A stretch of 64,000 nt of DNA from an uncultured Bacilli bacterium (GCA_944332475.1 CALVKA010000001.1:372001-436000), one strand, 5' to 3'. Positions 8,857-17,790 are shown, counted from the stretch's first letter. Numbers and translations are program-made. Notes: a model not told the origin generated them from the letters alone.

Positions 8857-10934
8857 ATTCTTTTTTCCTTTATAATTTGTTTACTACAGTAATATGTTAT
8901 TAAGAAATAACCTCCATAAATAATGATTAGAAAAATCATTGTCATAAAGACACTTGCTAGCATTTGCTCTCTTCCAAATGTTTCTAATATAAACATACAG
9001 AACTTAATTCCAAATATAGAATGAATAATAGCTAATAGTAATGGAAATAGGAAAAATATTGCTATTTGTCTAAATAATGCTCTATTCAATTGTTTCTCTG
9101 TTGCTCCAATTCTTCTTAACATATTAAATCTAATTTTATTATCTACACTTTCTGATAATTCTTTCAAAGCAAGAATTGCTGCACTGGAAAGTAAGAAGAT
9201 AATTCCTATATATAGTCCAATGAATGTAATCATTGCACCTAATCCGACACTAGCATCATAGATAGCAATTTTTGTTGTTCCATCTAATGTAACATCTGGA
9301 TATAAGTCGTTTAACTCTGGATTGATAAAGACTTCTTCTATTTCTTCTTTTGTTTTACTATCGTTTGCTTTATAGTTTGCAACCATATATTCTTCTTCCA
9401 TTTGAGGAGAATCGTCGGATACCGTTACGACGTCATCAGGGACTATGATAACTCCGTCTGTAATGTGATTGCTAGACATTTCAATAAAGCCATCTTTTAC
9501 TTCTTTATATTTGGGGGTTAATGTTGTACCAAAAATCGTTAACGGTGTATTTAACGTTAACGCTTCATTCCTTAGCTCTGTCATACTATCATAATCACCA
9601 ATTATCATATATTCATCATCTTCTAGGGTATATGTTTCATTATGGAACATCTTAGCGATAGCGTTATATTCACTTAGTTTGACAATGAGTTCTGGTGATG
9701 TATAGTCTAGGTATGGATAGCGTTCTTTCATTGAATGGATATTGTCTCCCATTGTTGTCTCATAGGTGACGGCTCTATCTGTATAAATATGAAGTGTGGC
9801 TTGATCTTTTAAGTATTTTTCTTCATCGATTCCTAACTCTTTTAGGGTTTCAGAGATTGTTTTATAACTAGATTCTAGTTGTCCATCTGTGTACCCATAA
9901 TCTTCCTGTAATTCCTTAGGAATATTTCTTTTTTTCATTAATTCAATATCTGCTGGTGCTAATTCTGTCAAGTTTGCTGTCATTGAGTTTTTTATAGATA
10001 ACGAACTTGATAATAAACAGATTGTAATAAATAGCATCAAGCAGATGATAGTCATAGAAAAGACTGTTGTATTAATTTTGCTACTAATTTGTCTTAGGGT
10101 AAAGCTATTTAACCCTTTGTAATATATTTTATGAATTGACTGGACTATTTTTAGCATTAATCCAGATAATGACCAAAAGATTAAGAAAGTAGAGATTGTA
10201 CCTAAAATAAATATTAAGCCAAACTCTCCCATATCGTTTATTGTATCTACACCGGCTGTTACTTTATAGTAGCTATATCCTAACATAATAATTGCTAAGA
10301 TAAATGCTAGAACAGAGATTATTGGTTTTTTAATTTTTACTTTCTCAGACTTCTTTGAAGAATTGATTAAATCAATTAATTTACAACGACTTACTTGAAT
10401 GGTATTAAAAATCATGACCAAAAGATACATAATACCAAAATAGATAATTGTTTTGATTAAGGCAGCTTTTGAAAACGTAAAAGCAAAGTTCGTCATATCT
10501 GCTTCAAACATATTGGCAACAAGTAAGCTCATTAATTGGGAAAGTAATACACCAACACCTAGCCCTACTCCTAGAGAAAGAAGTCCAATTGCTATGGTCT
10601 CTATAAACAGGATGGTTGATATTTTTCGTTTGCCCATTCCTAGTGTCATGTAAATAGCAAACTCTTTATTTCTTCTTTTAATTAAAAAACGAGAGGCATA
10701 TATTATCAAAAATCCTAAAATGAAAGAAACAAATACACTGACTGCTGATAATGTTTGAGTCATCAGATCGATGATTTCGTAGGTTGACTGTTTTGTTTGT
10801 AGTAGTACTGTCTGGCTGTCTATGGCATTAAACACATAGAAAATCGCAACTCCTAAGATAAGCGTAAAAAAATATATGGTATAGTCTTTGAAACTTTTTT
10901 TGATGTTTTTTAGGGATAATTTACAAAGCATCAT
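8853..10934 (-). CDS. Bce-type ABC transporter permease (FtsX-like), second module
   Basis: The protein has 693 residues with ten predicted helices and a large extracellular domain (about 315-560) between the seventh and eighth. It is clearly homologous to the permease at 2131-4131, sharing LSLKNIKKSFKDYTIY at the N-terminus and a similar ending. The start overlaps the ATPase gene by 14 bp. It should work with the ATPase at 10921-11688 in resisting a cell-wall-active peptide. The extracellular domains of the two permeases differ markedly, which suggests different ligands (inference). Confidence 0.9.
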   Translation of the reverse strand: MMLCKLSLKNIKKSFKDYTIYFFTLILGVAIFYVFNAIDSQTVLLQTKQSTYEIIDLMTQTLSAVSVFVSFILGFLIIYASRFLIKRRNKEFAIYMTLGMGKRKISTILFIETIAIGLLSLGVGLGVGVLLSQLMSLLVANMFEADMTNFAFTFSKAALIKTIIYFGIMYLLVMIFNTIQVSRCKLIDLINSSKKSEKVKIKKPIISVLAFILAIIMLGYSYYKVTAGVDTINDMGEFGLIFILGTISTFLIFWSLSGLMLKIVQSIHKIYYKGLNSFTLRQISSKINTTVFSMTIICLMLFITICLLSSSLSIKNSMTANLTELAPADIELMKKRNIPKELQEDYGYTDGQLESSYKTISETLKELGIDEEKYLKDQATLHIYTDRAVTYETTMGDNIHSMKERYPYLDYTSPELIVKLSEYNAIAKMFHNETYTLEDDEYMIIGDYDSMTELRNEALTLNTPLTIFGTTLTPKYKEVKDGFIEMSSNHITDGVIIVPDDVVTVSDDSPQMEEEYMVANYKANDSKTKEEIEEVFINPELNDLYPDVTLDGTTKIAIYDASVGLGAMITFIGLYIGIIFLLSSAAILALKELSESVDNKIRFNMLRRIGATEKQLNRALFRQIAIFFLFPLLLAIIHSIFGIKFCMFILETFGREQMLASVFMTMIFLIIIYGGYFLITYYCSKQIIKEKRI

Positions 10935-11688
10935 TTAGATCCCCTCCAAGTAGTGTTACCACATCAATAATTTTGTCGAAGAATTCTTTTCTTGATTGCT
11001 CTCCTTTTCTTAATTCGTTAAATATCTTACCATCCTTAATGAAGATTACTCGTGATGCATAACTTGCAGTAAAGGCATCATGGGTTACCATTAAAATGGT
11101 CGTTTTAAATTCTTGGTTTAACTGATTAAAACTTTCTAGTAACATTTTTGAAGATTTAGAGTCTAGGGCTCCTGTTGGCTCATCTGCTAAAACGAGTTTA
11201 GGATTAGTAATAATGGCACGTGCGGATGCCACTCTTTGTTTTTGTCCTCCACTCATTTGATAAGGATACTTCTGTAAGACATCCTGAATATCCAGTTTCC
11301 TTGCAATTTCATTTACTCTTTTTCCAATATCTGCTACCTTCGTATTTTGAATGGATAATGCTAAAGCAATATTTTCATAAGCTGTTAATGTGTCTAGAAG
11401 GTTAAAGTCTTGGAAGATAAATCCAAGTTCATGACTCCTATATGTATTTAGTTTATTTCCTTTTAGTTTTGTAATATCCACTCCATCTACATAAATATGG
11501 CCTGATGTTACTCTATCGATTGTTGAAATACAATTTAGAAGTGTTGTTTTTCCAGATCCACTGGCTCCCATGATAGCAACAAACTCTTTCTCATCTACTT
11601 CTAGAGAAATGCCATCAATGGCTTTGGTTAAGTTTGATCTGTTTCCATAATATTTTTCAATATTATCAATTTTTAAAATCTGAGACAT
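10921..11688 (-). CDS. Bce-type ABC transporter ATPase, second module
   Basis: The protein has 255 residues, the same length as the ATPase at 4121-4888, with identical Walker A (GASGSGKT), signature MSGGQKQR, Walker B LVLADEP and MVTHD switch. Both end in the same KEFFD/N-type helix and LLGGD motif. It is the first gene of a three-gene operon with the permease and the 40-residue protein. Its promoter lies only about 25-30 bp upstream, with a TATAAT at 11712-11717 and a dyad at 11760-11775. Confidence 0.95.
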   Translation of the reverse strand: MSQILKIDNIEKYYGNRSNLTKAIDGISLEVDEKEFVAIMGASGSGKTTLLNCISTIDRVTSGHIYVDGVDITKLKGNKLNTYRSHELGFIFQDFNLLDTLTAYENIALALSIQNTKVADIGKRVNEIARKLDIQDVLQKYPYQMSGGQKQRVASARAIITNPKLVLADEPTGALDSKSSKMLLESFNQLNQEFKTTILMVTHDAFTASYASRVIFIKDGKIFNELRKGEQSRKEFFDKIIDVVTLLGGDLNDAL

Positions 11689-11711
11689 ACTCTCTCTCCT
11701 TTCTTGACTTC

Positions 11712-11775
11712 ATTATAGAGTAACTTATGTTTATTGTCGTTTTTTTAATCTTACAGTATCTTACAATTTTGTAAG
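11712..11775 (-). promoter_or_regulatory. Promoter and candidate BceR operator, module 2
   Basis: On the minus strand CTTACAA-AA-TTGTAAG (11760-11775) is a perfect dyad. A further half-site CTGTAAG occupies 11750-11756, ten bases on. The -10 box TATAAT is at 11712-11717, 42 nt from the dyad. Module 1 has a related site 22 nt from its -10, so the difference is about two helical turns and both sites face the same side of the DNA. Confidence 0.65.
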
Positions 11776-11902
11776 GTCTCTTTTATCATACCAGTAATAT
11801 ATTTTCTTTTCAAATTTTCTATTTTTAAATTTCACCTATTTCCCATATTTCATTCACTATTATTTCACAATTGATTTGATACATGGTAAGATTGCAACAT
11901 AA

Positions 11903-11935
11903 AGGAGACTAGAAATTATGTAGTCTCCTTTTTTG
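11903..11935. terminator. Terminator at the end of the second kinase gene
   Basis: AAGGAGACTA and TAGTCTCCTT form a perfect 10-bp stem around a 9-nt loop. The stem overlaps the kinase stop codon. T-runs flank both sides (six Ts on the plus strand), so it could act in either direction. Confidence 0.7.
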
Positions 11936-12944
11936 CCACTTCATAATAATCGTTTTTTAAGAAGGATATTCTTACGCATGTAAACTCCTGTTCTTGTGAT
12001 TTAATACTTACTTTATGTCCTAGTTTTTCACAAAGCTGTTTTACAATATAAAGCCCCATTCCTGTTGATTTCTTTCCAGTTCTACCATTTGTACCTGTAT
12101 ATGTTTTTTCAAATACTCTCGGTTGCTCCTCTTTTTTTATTCCTATTCCATTATCATAGATGGCTAAGTCTACCCTATCTTTTTCTTCTTTGGCTACGAT
12201 TTTAATATAAGCGTTTTGTTTTTTACTATACTTAATACTGTTGTCAATGATTTGATTTAGAATGAATTCTAACCACTTAGAATCTGTTAACACTTCTAAG
12301 TTTACATCACTTACAATAAAATCAATGCCTTTTTCTAATAATATATCTTTGTTTTTTAAGGCGATATTACTAATCACTTTAGAAAGATTTACTTTTTTAA
12401 TTAAGTAATCTTTTTCTGCGTTTTCACTTCTGACATAATAAAGAATTTGTTCTAGATAATTATCTAGTCGAGATAGTTGCTCTAATAGTTTTTTATTTTC
12501 TTCTCCTTTGTGATTATGAATCATTAGAGTAAGGGAAGATACTGGTAATTTTACTTCATGAATCCATAATTCTACGTATTCTTTAAAGTCTTGTGTTTGA
12601 CTTTTATATGTGTTAATTCTTTCTATCATAGATTTATTAATGTCATATAGTGAATCTATTAAAACTTTTCCTTCTAAAAAAGATGGTTCATTTAACATTT
12701 CTACAATTAAATATTTTTTATCAAGACTATCTAATTTTTCTTTTAGCTCTTGGTAAAATTTTTTCTTTCTCATATACGCCATTACTAAAATAGATATTAT
12801 TCCTATTAGGTATACGAGAGAGATGGCAATGGTTGCTTGATAGTTTACTTTAAATGCTAATAATATTAGTAGAATAATGAAATAGATTACAATAGCAATG
12901 CTAATCGTTAGCCATTTGTCTTTGATATAATTTTTTTTATTCAT
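11916..12944 (-). CDS. Sensor histidine kinase, BceS-like, second module
   Basis: I place the start at ATG 12944, eight bases inside the regulator's end, giving 342 residues. An upstream in-frame ATG at 12989 lies deep inside the regulator. Two membrane helices (about 11-31 and 36-57) flank a minimal loop, typical of intramembrane-sensing kinases. The dimerisation motif LWIHEVKLP has His129. The N box (NQIIDNSIKYS), G1 (DNGIGI) and G2 (GMGLYIVK) follow. It pairs with the regulator at 12937-13602 and should read the transport state of the Bce-type system at 8734-11688. Confidence 0.93.
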   Translation of the reverse strand: MNKKNYIKDKWLTISIAIVIYFIILLILLAFKVNYQATIAISLVYLIGIISILVMAYMRKKKFYQELKEKLDSLDKKYLIVEMLNEPSFLEGKVLIDSLYDINKSMIERINTYKSQTQDFKEYVELWIHEVKLPVSSLTLMIHNHKGEENKKLLEQLSRLDNYLEQILYYVRSENAEKDYLIKKVNLSKVISNIALKNKDILLEKGIDFIVSDVNLEVLTDSKWLEFILNQIIDNSIKYSKKQNAYIKIVAKEEKDRVDLAIYDNGIGIKKEEQPRVFEKTYTGTNGRTGKKSTGMGLYIVKQLCEKLGHKVSIKSQEQEFTCVRISFLKNDYYEVAKKETT

Positions 12945-13602
12945 GTAAAATATACCCCTGATTCTTTCTTGTTTCAATTGCCTCTTCATAACCTATTTCT
13001 TTTAATTTTGCTCGTAATCTAGAAATATTTACTGTCAATGCGTTGTCATTGATATATTCATCATTATTCCATAAGTCCGTCATTAATTCATCTCTTGTAA
13101 CAATCTTTTCTTGATTTTGTAATAAGTACAAAAAAATAATCATCTCGTTTTTTGTTAAAACAACTTCTTCGTCATTTGTTTTTAAAATACCCTTTTGTGG
13201 AATTACTTCTAGACTACGGTAGAAAAACTTATCTATTGGTCGTTCACTTCTTTTTAAAACAGCTCCTATTCTTAATAATAAGATAGTTGGATTATATGGT
13301 TTTGTAATATAGTCATCAGCGCCATATGACATAGATAGTACTTCATCTACTTCATTATTTTTACTAGTTACCATAATAATAGGTACGTTATTTTCTTTTC
13401 TAATTTGTTGCAGAAGTACTTCTCCATTCATTTTTGGTAAATTAATATCTAGTAGGATTAAGTCTGGTTGTTCTTGTTTTATCTGTTCTATGATTGTATT
13501 AAAGTCCGTTGTTACTATAGTATCATAGCCGGCATTTTCTAATGTTTGTTTTAATTCTTCTGCGATGGATAAATCGTCTTCTACAATTTTTATTTTTGGC
13601 AT
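12937..13602 (-). CDS. OmpR/PhoB-family response regulator, second module
   Basis: The protein has 221 residues, equal in length to the first regulator, with phospho-acceptor Asp52 in LLDINLP and a winged-helix DNA-binding domain. The kinase start lies in its last codons. An AAGGTG Shine-Dalgarno precedes the ATG. The two regulators share recognition-helix surroundings (LTVNISRLRAKL here, LTVNINRLRKKL in the first), which would fit the similar dyads found at both ABC promoters. Confidence 0.94.
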   Translation of the reverse strand: MPKIKIVEDDLSIAEELKQTLENAGYDTIVTTDFNTIIEQIKQEQPDLILLDINLPKMNGEVLLQQIRKENNVPIIMVTSKNNEVDEVLSMSYGADDYITKPYNPTILLLRIGAVLKRSERPIDKFFYRSLEVIPQKGILKTNDEEVVLTKNEMIIFLYLLQNQEKIVTRDELMTDLWNNDEYINDNALTVNISRLRAKLKEIGYEEAIETRKNQGYILHE

Positions 13603-13637
13603 TTTATCACCTTCTTTACTATTATTTTAACATAAAA

Positions 13638-13665
13638 GGAAGAAAACTTAATATGGTTTTCCTCC
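13638..13665 (-). promoter_or_regulatory. Possible leader hairpin before second two-component operon
   Basis: Nine of ten bases pair between 13638-13647 and 13656-13665, followed on the minus strand by TTTTATG and then the regulator gene. No minus-strand gene lies upstream, so it may be an attenuator-like leader or a plain structural repeat. The role is unproven. Confidence 0.25.
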
Positions 13666-13856
13666 TTTTGCTAATTCTTTTGTATAAGGTGTATCTTTTT
13701 TTGTATTCTACCATAGATTCATAATGATATTGTTAATTATTTCTGTAAGTATGCTAACTGTCTGAGTCAATCATATTGATGCTTTATTTTTTATTTTATC
13801 AGTATATTGATGGTATTTTTCTTCTTTCTTTTGTATACTTATTATTAGGTGATACT

Positions 13857-14561
13857 ATGAAATTAGATGGTCTCATGATTGCGCATAGAGGAATTTTTGA
13901 TAATAAACAAATCCCCGAAAATAGTTTGTTGTCCTTTTCTAAAGCTATTCAATTGAACTATCCTATCGAGTTGGATGTTCAACTTACTAAGGATAAGCAG
14001 TTGGTTGTTTTTCATGATCTTTCATTGGAGAGAATGTGTGGGACCGAAAAATTTATTTCAGATTTAACTTTGCAAGAATTACGGAATTATTCTTTACTTT
14101 CTACGGATGAAAAAATTCCTAGTTTACAAGAAGTACTAGATTTAGTTTGTGGTAGAGTATTATTAGATATTGAGGTCAAACATAGTTCTTCTATTGATGT
14201 TGTTGCCTCTATTTTGTTAGAGGTTTTAAAAGATTATTCTGGAGATGTTTTACTGAAATCTTTTCAACCAAATATGGTTCGTTATTTAAAGAAGCATTGT
14301 TCTTATCCCATTGGTCTTTTAATGACTTATTTTCCTACCTCTAAATTATATAGTTATTTTATGAGTAGTGAGTTGTTAGTTCAATATACAAAGGCGGATT
14401 TTATTGCGGTTAATAAAAAGATTATTGAAAAAAAGAGAATTCAAAAATTTAGAAAAAAGAGGCCTGTTTTTGTTTGGACTTTGAAGGAAAAAAAGGAATT
14501 TTTAATATATAAAAACTGGGCTGATTCTTTTTTGTTTGATTCATCAAAAAGACGATTCTAA
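13857..14561 (+). CDS. Glycerophosphodiester phosphodiesterase family protein
   Basis: The start is set at ATG 13857 (MKLDGLMIAHRG) because AGGTGA lies just upstream; an earlier in-frame ATG at 13776 would add an unlikely hydrophobic leader. The protein has 234 residues of GDPD TIM-barrel type: catalytic AHRG and PENS near the N-terminus, ELDVQLTKD supplying metal-binding acids, and VVFHD with the second catalytic His. It hydrolyses glycerophosphodiesters from lipid turnover to glycerol-3-phosphate and an alcohol. No signal peptide is seen, so it is probably cytosolic. A terminator overlaps its stop codon. Confidence 0.88.
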   Translation: MKLDGLMIAHRGIFDNKQIPENSLLSFSKAIQLNYPIELDVQLTKDKQLVVFHDLSLERMCGTEKFISDLTLQELRNYSLLSTDEKIPSLQEVLDLVCGRVLLDIEVKHSSSIDVVASILLEVLKDYSGDVLLKSFQPNMVRYLKKHCSYPIGLLMTYFPTSKLYSYFMSSELLVQYTKADFIAVNKKIIEKKRIQKFRKKRPVFVWTLKEKKEFLIYKNWADSFLFDSSKRRF

Positions 14562-14577
14562 TGAGAATCGTTATTTC
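14552..14577 (+). terminator. Terminator after glycerophosphodiesterase gene
   Basis: ACGATTCT-AATG-AGAATCGT forms a perfect 8-bp stem over the stop codon, followed by a T-rich tract. Confidence 0.75.
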
Positions 14578-14681
14578 TTTTTTTGATATAATTTGCCTGT
14601 TTCTTGCTTGAGCCCATAATTTGTTTTTTATTGAATTGCAATTTCTTCTTGAACTGTCGCTTTTATGTATATTGTTAAAAC

Positions 14682-15194
14682 TTAGCTATGGTTTTTTATA
14701 TTAAATTTATATAACGCAATGATAGCGCCGACCATTTCGATGATTGTTGCGATTAAACCTGTGTAGGCTCTTACTTCGATATTATAAAGGATATATAGTG
14801 TGCAAGAAATTACTTCTACAATTCTAATCATGGTTAAATTCCCAATCCATACAGCAACACTATATAATATCACTGCCAACATAGGTAATAGGCTAATAAA
14901 CCCGTTAAAGGAAAGAGCTGAAAATGTTATCATAAGTATTAAAACAAGTATTAGGTAGTATATTGGTGGACGTTTGGTATTGTATTTTTCAAAAATATAA
15001 TTTCTAGCCATACAGGAAAGATTCATTAGGCATCCAGTTAAGGCTCCTAGAAAAATATATTGTATTGCATATAGTAAACTAGAATAGGTTTGATATTTCA
15101 ATAATTTATTCTTGTTGTTTTGTTGAAAACTAATGATTAGAACGGCTAGAGCAGTAAGACCAAACATTTGAGCAATTATAAAATTTATACTCAT
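14682..15194 (-). CDS. YgjV-like inner membrane protein
   Basis: The protein has 170 residues and about six membrane helices. The N-terminal pattern (AQMFGLTALAVLIISFQQNN followed by QTYSSLLYAIQYIFLGA) matches the YgjV family of small membrane proteins of unknown function. The start overlaps the cupin stop codon by four bases, so it is the last gene of the MerR-controlled operon. Why a YgjV-like protein belongs with redox enzymes is unknown. Confidence 0.75.
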   Translation of the reverse strand: MSINFIIAQMFGLTALAVLIISFQQNNKNKLLKYQTYSSLLYAIQYIFLGALTGCLMNLSCMARNYIFEKYNTKRPPIYYLILVLILMITFSALSFNGFISLLPMLAVILYSVAVWIGNLTMIRIVEVISCTLYILYNIEVRAYTGLIATIIEMVGAIIALYKFNIKNHS

Positions 15195-15622
15195 GATAGA
15201 TTGTTATATTCCTCGTCTGTTACTGGTTCACACCATTCATTAGAAGTTTCTTCTCCCGGTACTTCGATTGCAATGTGAGAAAACCAACTGCCTTTTTTAG
15301 CTCCATGCCAATGTTTTACGTTTGCGGGAATTGTAATTACTGTTCCAGGCTCTAGAGAAACAGCCTCTTTTCCTTCTTCTTGATACCAACCACTTCCAGC
15401 TGTACAGATTAGAAGTTGCCCTCCTCCACTCTTGGCATGATGAATATGCCAGTTATTTCTGCAACCTGGTTCAAATGTAACATTTGCTAGAAATAGATTA
15501 CATTCTTTAGGGTCTGTTAATGGATTTAAATAACTTTGCCCTATAAAGTATTTAGCAAAAGCATCATTTGGATTTCCTAACCCGAATACATTTATTTTAT
15601 CAAATTCATTTTTATCTTTCAT
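15191..15622 (-). CDS. Cupin-domain protein
   Basis: The protein has 143 residues with a single cupin barrel. The first motif includes WHIHHAKSGGGQLL, the second PGTVITIPANVKHWHG, supplying three or more His ligands for a metal. Such cupins are commonly encoded beside carboxymuconolactone-decarboxylase-like proteins and flavodoxins in MerR-regulated stress operons. A detoxification or quinone/aldehyde-related role is inferred from that pattern; the substrate is not visible. Confidence 0.85.
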   Translation of the reverse strand: MKDKNEFDKINVFGLGNPNDAFAKYFIGQSYLNPLTDPKECNLFLANVTFEPGCRNNWHIHHAKSGGGQLLICTAGSGWYQEEGKEAVSLEPGTVITIPANVKHWHGAKKGSWFSHIAIEVPGEETSNEWCEPVTDEEYNNLS

Positions 15623-15637
15623 TCTTATCTCTCCTTT

Positions 15638-16123
15638 TTATAATTTTTCAATCCATCGATCAATTTCTTCTTGTAAAGTTATTATTTGATCTCTTTTTCC
15701 ATCTTCCGCTGAGAATACTAAATCTAATTCTCCTTTGATATTTGCATTTGGTAATAATGTCTTATAATCTCTAAAACAATGTCCTATCCATCCTGCATTG
15801 GAACTTGCAACAAGAACATCTTTTCCAGATAAATCATATTCTTTTAAGAATTTTTTCATAACTGGACTAATGCCATACCACCATGTACATGTAATTAATA
15901 CAACCTTTTTGTATTGGGATAAATCTTTATCAATACTTTTAATTTCTACATCTTTTTTCATGTCGTTGTTTTGCCACTCTGCTACTACTTCATCATAGTC
16001 TGTAGAAAAAGGAATTTTTGGTTCTAGTTCTAGAATATCGGCATTTAGTTTTTCTTTTACATAATTAGCTACTTTTTTGCTGTTGCCTGTAAAACTATAA
16101 TAAACTACTAAGGTATTTGTCAT
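15638..16123 (-). CDS. Flavodoxin-like protein
   Basis: The protein has 161 residues. The FMN phosphate-binding loop is YYSFTGNSKKVA near residue 9, and the later region ITCTWWYGISPVMKKFL fits a flavin-contacting loop. It resembles the flavodoxin_4-like group rather than a classical electron-transfer flavodoxin. It sits between the carboxymuconolactone-decarboxylase-like gene and the cupin gene, with gaps of about 12-15 bp, and is controlled by the MerR-type promoter at 16490-16520. Confidence 0.88.
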   Translation of the reverse strand: MTNTLVVYYSFTGNSKKVANYVKEKLNADILELEPKIPFSTDYDEVVAEWQNNDMKKDVEIKSIDKDLSQYKKVVLITCTWWYGISPVMKKFLKEYDLSGKDVLVASSNAGWIGHCFRDYKTLLPNANIKGELDLVFSAEDGKRDQIITLQEEIDRWIEKL

Positions 16124-16134
16124 ACTTTCTACTT

Positions 16135-16461
16135 TTATTCTTCTGTTTCATATACTTCTTTTGCCATACGGAAAACTGCCCAAGCATTTGGCCATCCTGC
16201 ATAAAAAGCAGCGTGCGTAATAATTTCTGCCATTTCATCTTTTGTAATTCCGTTTCTTTTAGCGTTTATTAAGTGGCTTTTTAAACTGGAATCTAAAATT
16301 CCTTTGCTCATAAGAGCGACAACTGTAATCAAAGAACGATCTCGTAAAGATAATTTGTCTTCTCTTGACCAAACCTCTCCAAATAATACATCATCATTTA
16401 ATTCTGCAAATTTAGGAGCGAAATCTCCTAATTGATCTCTTCCTGCAGTTTGTTTTACCAT
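16135..16461 (-). CDS. Carboxymuconolactone decarboxylase-like (AhpD-fold) protein
   Basis: The start is set at ATG 16461 (MVKQTAGRDQLG), giving 108 residues. The ATG at 16485 lies at or before the expected transcription start of the promoter at 16490-16520, and AAAGG is well spaced for 16461. The fold includes WSREDKLSLRDRSLITVVAL and the EIITHAAFYAGWPNA helix characteristic of the family. The usual CxxC of peroxidatic AhpD members is absent, so it is more like the small gamma-CMD group. It is the first gene of the redox operon. Confidence 0.85.
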   Translation of the reverse strand: MVKQTAGRDQLGDFAPKFAELNDDVLFGEVWSREDKLSLRDRSLITVVALMSKGILDSSLKSHLINAKRNGITKDEMAEIITHAAFYAGWPNAWAVFRMAKEVYETEE

Positions 16462-16489
16462 ATTCATCATCCTTTCTTTTTTCATTTAT

Positions 16490-16520
16490 ATTATACTTCT
16501 TAAAGTTGGGTTTAAGTCAA
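16490..16520 (-). promoter_or_regulatory. MerR-type promoter of redox operon
   Basis: On the minus strand TTGACT (16515-16520) and TATAAT (16490-16495) are separated by exactly 19 bp. The spacer contains the dyad CTTAAA-N6-TTTAAG. A 19-bp spacer with an internal dyad is the hallmark of MerR-family activation by DNA unwinding. The same geometry recurs at 17791-17821. Confidence 0.85.
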
Positions 16521-16618
16521 TAGACATTTTTCTTTTGAAAAAAATTCTTTCTTTTTTCTAGTTATTAGCTCATTACCTTTTTTTGCTTCTTCATATGATA
16601 TACTGAAAGGAGGGAAAA

Positions 16619-17377
16619 ATGAATCAAGATAATTTAGAAGACATCACAAGAGATTACTGCAAAGACAAAAAAGATGATTGTTTATGTAGAGTCTTAGACT
16701 GTGTCTGTAAAAAATGGGTAACTGGACCTACTGGCCCTACTGGACCACAAGGTGCTACAGGTGCAAGCGGTGCGATCGGATTACAAGGCCCAACAGGTCC
16801 TACAGGAGTAACTGGTCCAACGGGTGCGACTGGATTACAAGGTCCTACTGGCCCTACTGGTGCAACTGGTCCTCAAGGCATTACTGGTCCTACTGGAGCA
16901 ACAGGTGCGACTGGTCCTGCTGGAGATCCTGCTACTAACTTAGATAGTTATGCTATGGTACATGATGAGACAAACTCTACTATTTCTCACAATCAACCAG
17001 TTTTACTCCAAACTACTAATATTTCTAATAAAATCACTTACAATCCTGCTACTGGTGACTTTACTATTCCTGAGGAAGGAATTTATATCATTCACTGGTG
17101 GATTAATGTAAGACATAGTGATAGTGAACATTCTACTTGCGAACCTACGACTTTAGGAATTGAATTTCACCAATTCTGGCCAAGTGATATTTTAATTGCC
17201 CACTCTTCTACTCATAATAAATTGACTTGCTGTGACACCGGAACCATTAGTGGTAACGCTATCTTTGCTGCACAAGCTGGTGCTAGTTATCGTCTTATTA
17301 ACACTTCTGGAATCGATATTAGTTTAGTTCCAAATGACTTATATTCAGCAGCAGTATCTATTACTAGAATAGTGTAA
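16619..17377 (+). CDS. Collagen-like repeat protein with C1q/BclA-like C-terminal domain
   Basis: The protein has 252 residues. The N-terminus has a charged and Cys-rich segment ([15 protein letters not shown]). Residues 36-103 are about 22 Gly-X-Y triplets rich in GPTGPTG and GATG. The C-terminal 130 residues form a beta-rich globular head resembling the C1q/TNF-like trimerisation domains of exosporium filament proteins. There is no signal peptide, as for spore-coat proteins made in the mother cell. AGGAGG precedes the ATG. It probably forms a trimer on the spore surface, an inference supported by sporulation genes elsewhere in the window. A phage-tail origin is a less likely alternative. 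Confidence 0.82.
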   Translation: MNQDNLEDITRDYCKDKKDDCLCRVLDCVCKKWVTGPTGPTGPQGATGASGAIGLQGPTGPTGVTGPTGATGLQGPTGPTGATGPQGITGPTGATGATGPAGDPATNLDSYAMVHDETNSTISHNQPVLLQTTNISNKITYNPATGDFTIPEEGIYIIHWWINVRHSDSEHSTCEPTTLGIEFHQFWPSDILIAHSSTHNKLTCCDTGTISGNAIFAAQAGASYRLINTSGIDISLVPNDLYSAAVSITRIV

Positions 17378-17383
17378 TCTTTT

Positions 17384-17412
17384 AAAGGAGCCCTTCTAGA
17401 GCTCCTTTTTGT
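17384..17412 (+). terminator. Terminator after collagen-like gene
   Basis: AAAGGAGC and GCTCCTTT pair over a 9-nt loop, followed by a T-run. The element lies at the convergent junction with the MerR gene and overlaps its stop codon. Confidence 0.8.
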
Positions 17413-17767
17413 TTTGCTTTTCTACTTTTTCCGTATATAAATCAATTTTATAATTTAAAAAATTAAGCGTTTCTTCTTTTTCTTTCATTTCTTGTAATAA
17501 AATATCTTTTTGTTTTAATAATATTTCTAGTCTACGTTTTTCTCCTTGTTTTTTATCTTTTGCTAAATTGACAAATTGTACAATAGAATCTAATGAAAAA
17601 CCTGCTTTTTTCATACAAATAATAAAATTTATTTTTTCAATGTCTTGTTGTTGATAATTTCTAATTCCGTGTTCCTTTTTTATGTTATCTAATAGACCAA
17701 TTTGTTCATAATATCGAAGCGTGGCACTAGGAATATTTACTAATTTGCTTACTTCACTTATTTTCAT
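17396..17767 (-). CDS. MerR-family transcriptional regulator
   Basis: The protein has 123 residues. The winged HTH is near the N-terminus (KISEVSKLVNIPSATLRYYE), followed by the typical coiled-coil dimerisation helix. Only few Cys residues are present and no metal-binding loop is visible, so it is closer to the AdhR/YraB aldehyde- or redox-sensing subgroup than to a metal sensor. The gene's own promoter has a 19-bp spacer. The same promoter form precedes the CMD-flavodoxin-cupin operon, which makes that operon the probable target. GGAGG is seven bases before the ATG. Confidence 0.93.
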   Translation of the reverse strand: MKISEVSKLVNIPSATLRYYEQIGLLDNIKKEHGIRNYQQQDIEKINFIICMKKAGFSLDSIVQFVNLAKDKKQGEKRRLEILLKQKDILLQEMKEKEETLNFLNYKIDLYTEKVEKQNKKEL

Positions 17768-17790
17768 AGTAATCCTCCTTGTATATTTGT

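Noticed and set aside
12945-12989. Longer start of the second kinase (MKRQLKQERIRGIF)
   Set aside because: It lies within the regulator gene and lacks a membrane-compatible leader; the ATG at 12944 overlaps the regulator end just as in the first module.
16714-16938. Alternative frame within the collagen-like gene (Trp/Tyr/Cys-rich)
   Set aside because: It is a frame shadow of the Gly-X-Y repeats; the main frame has a ribosome-binding site and a coherent globular domain.
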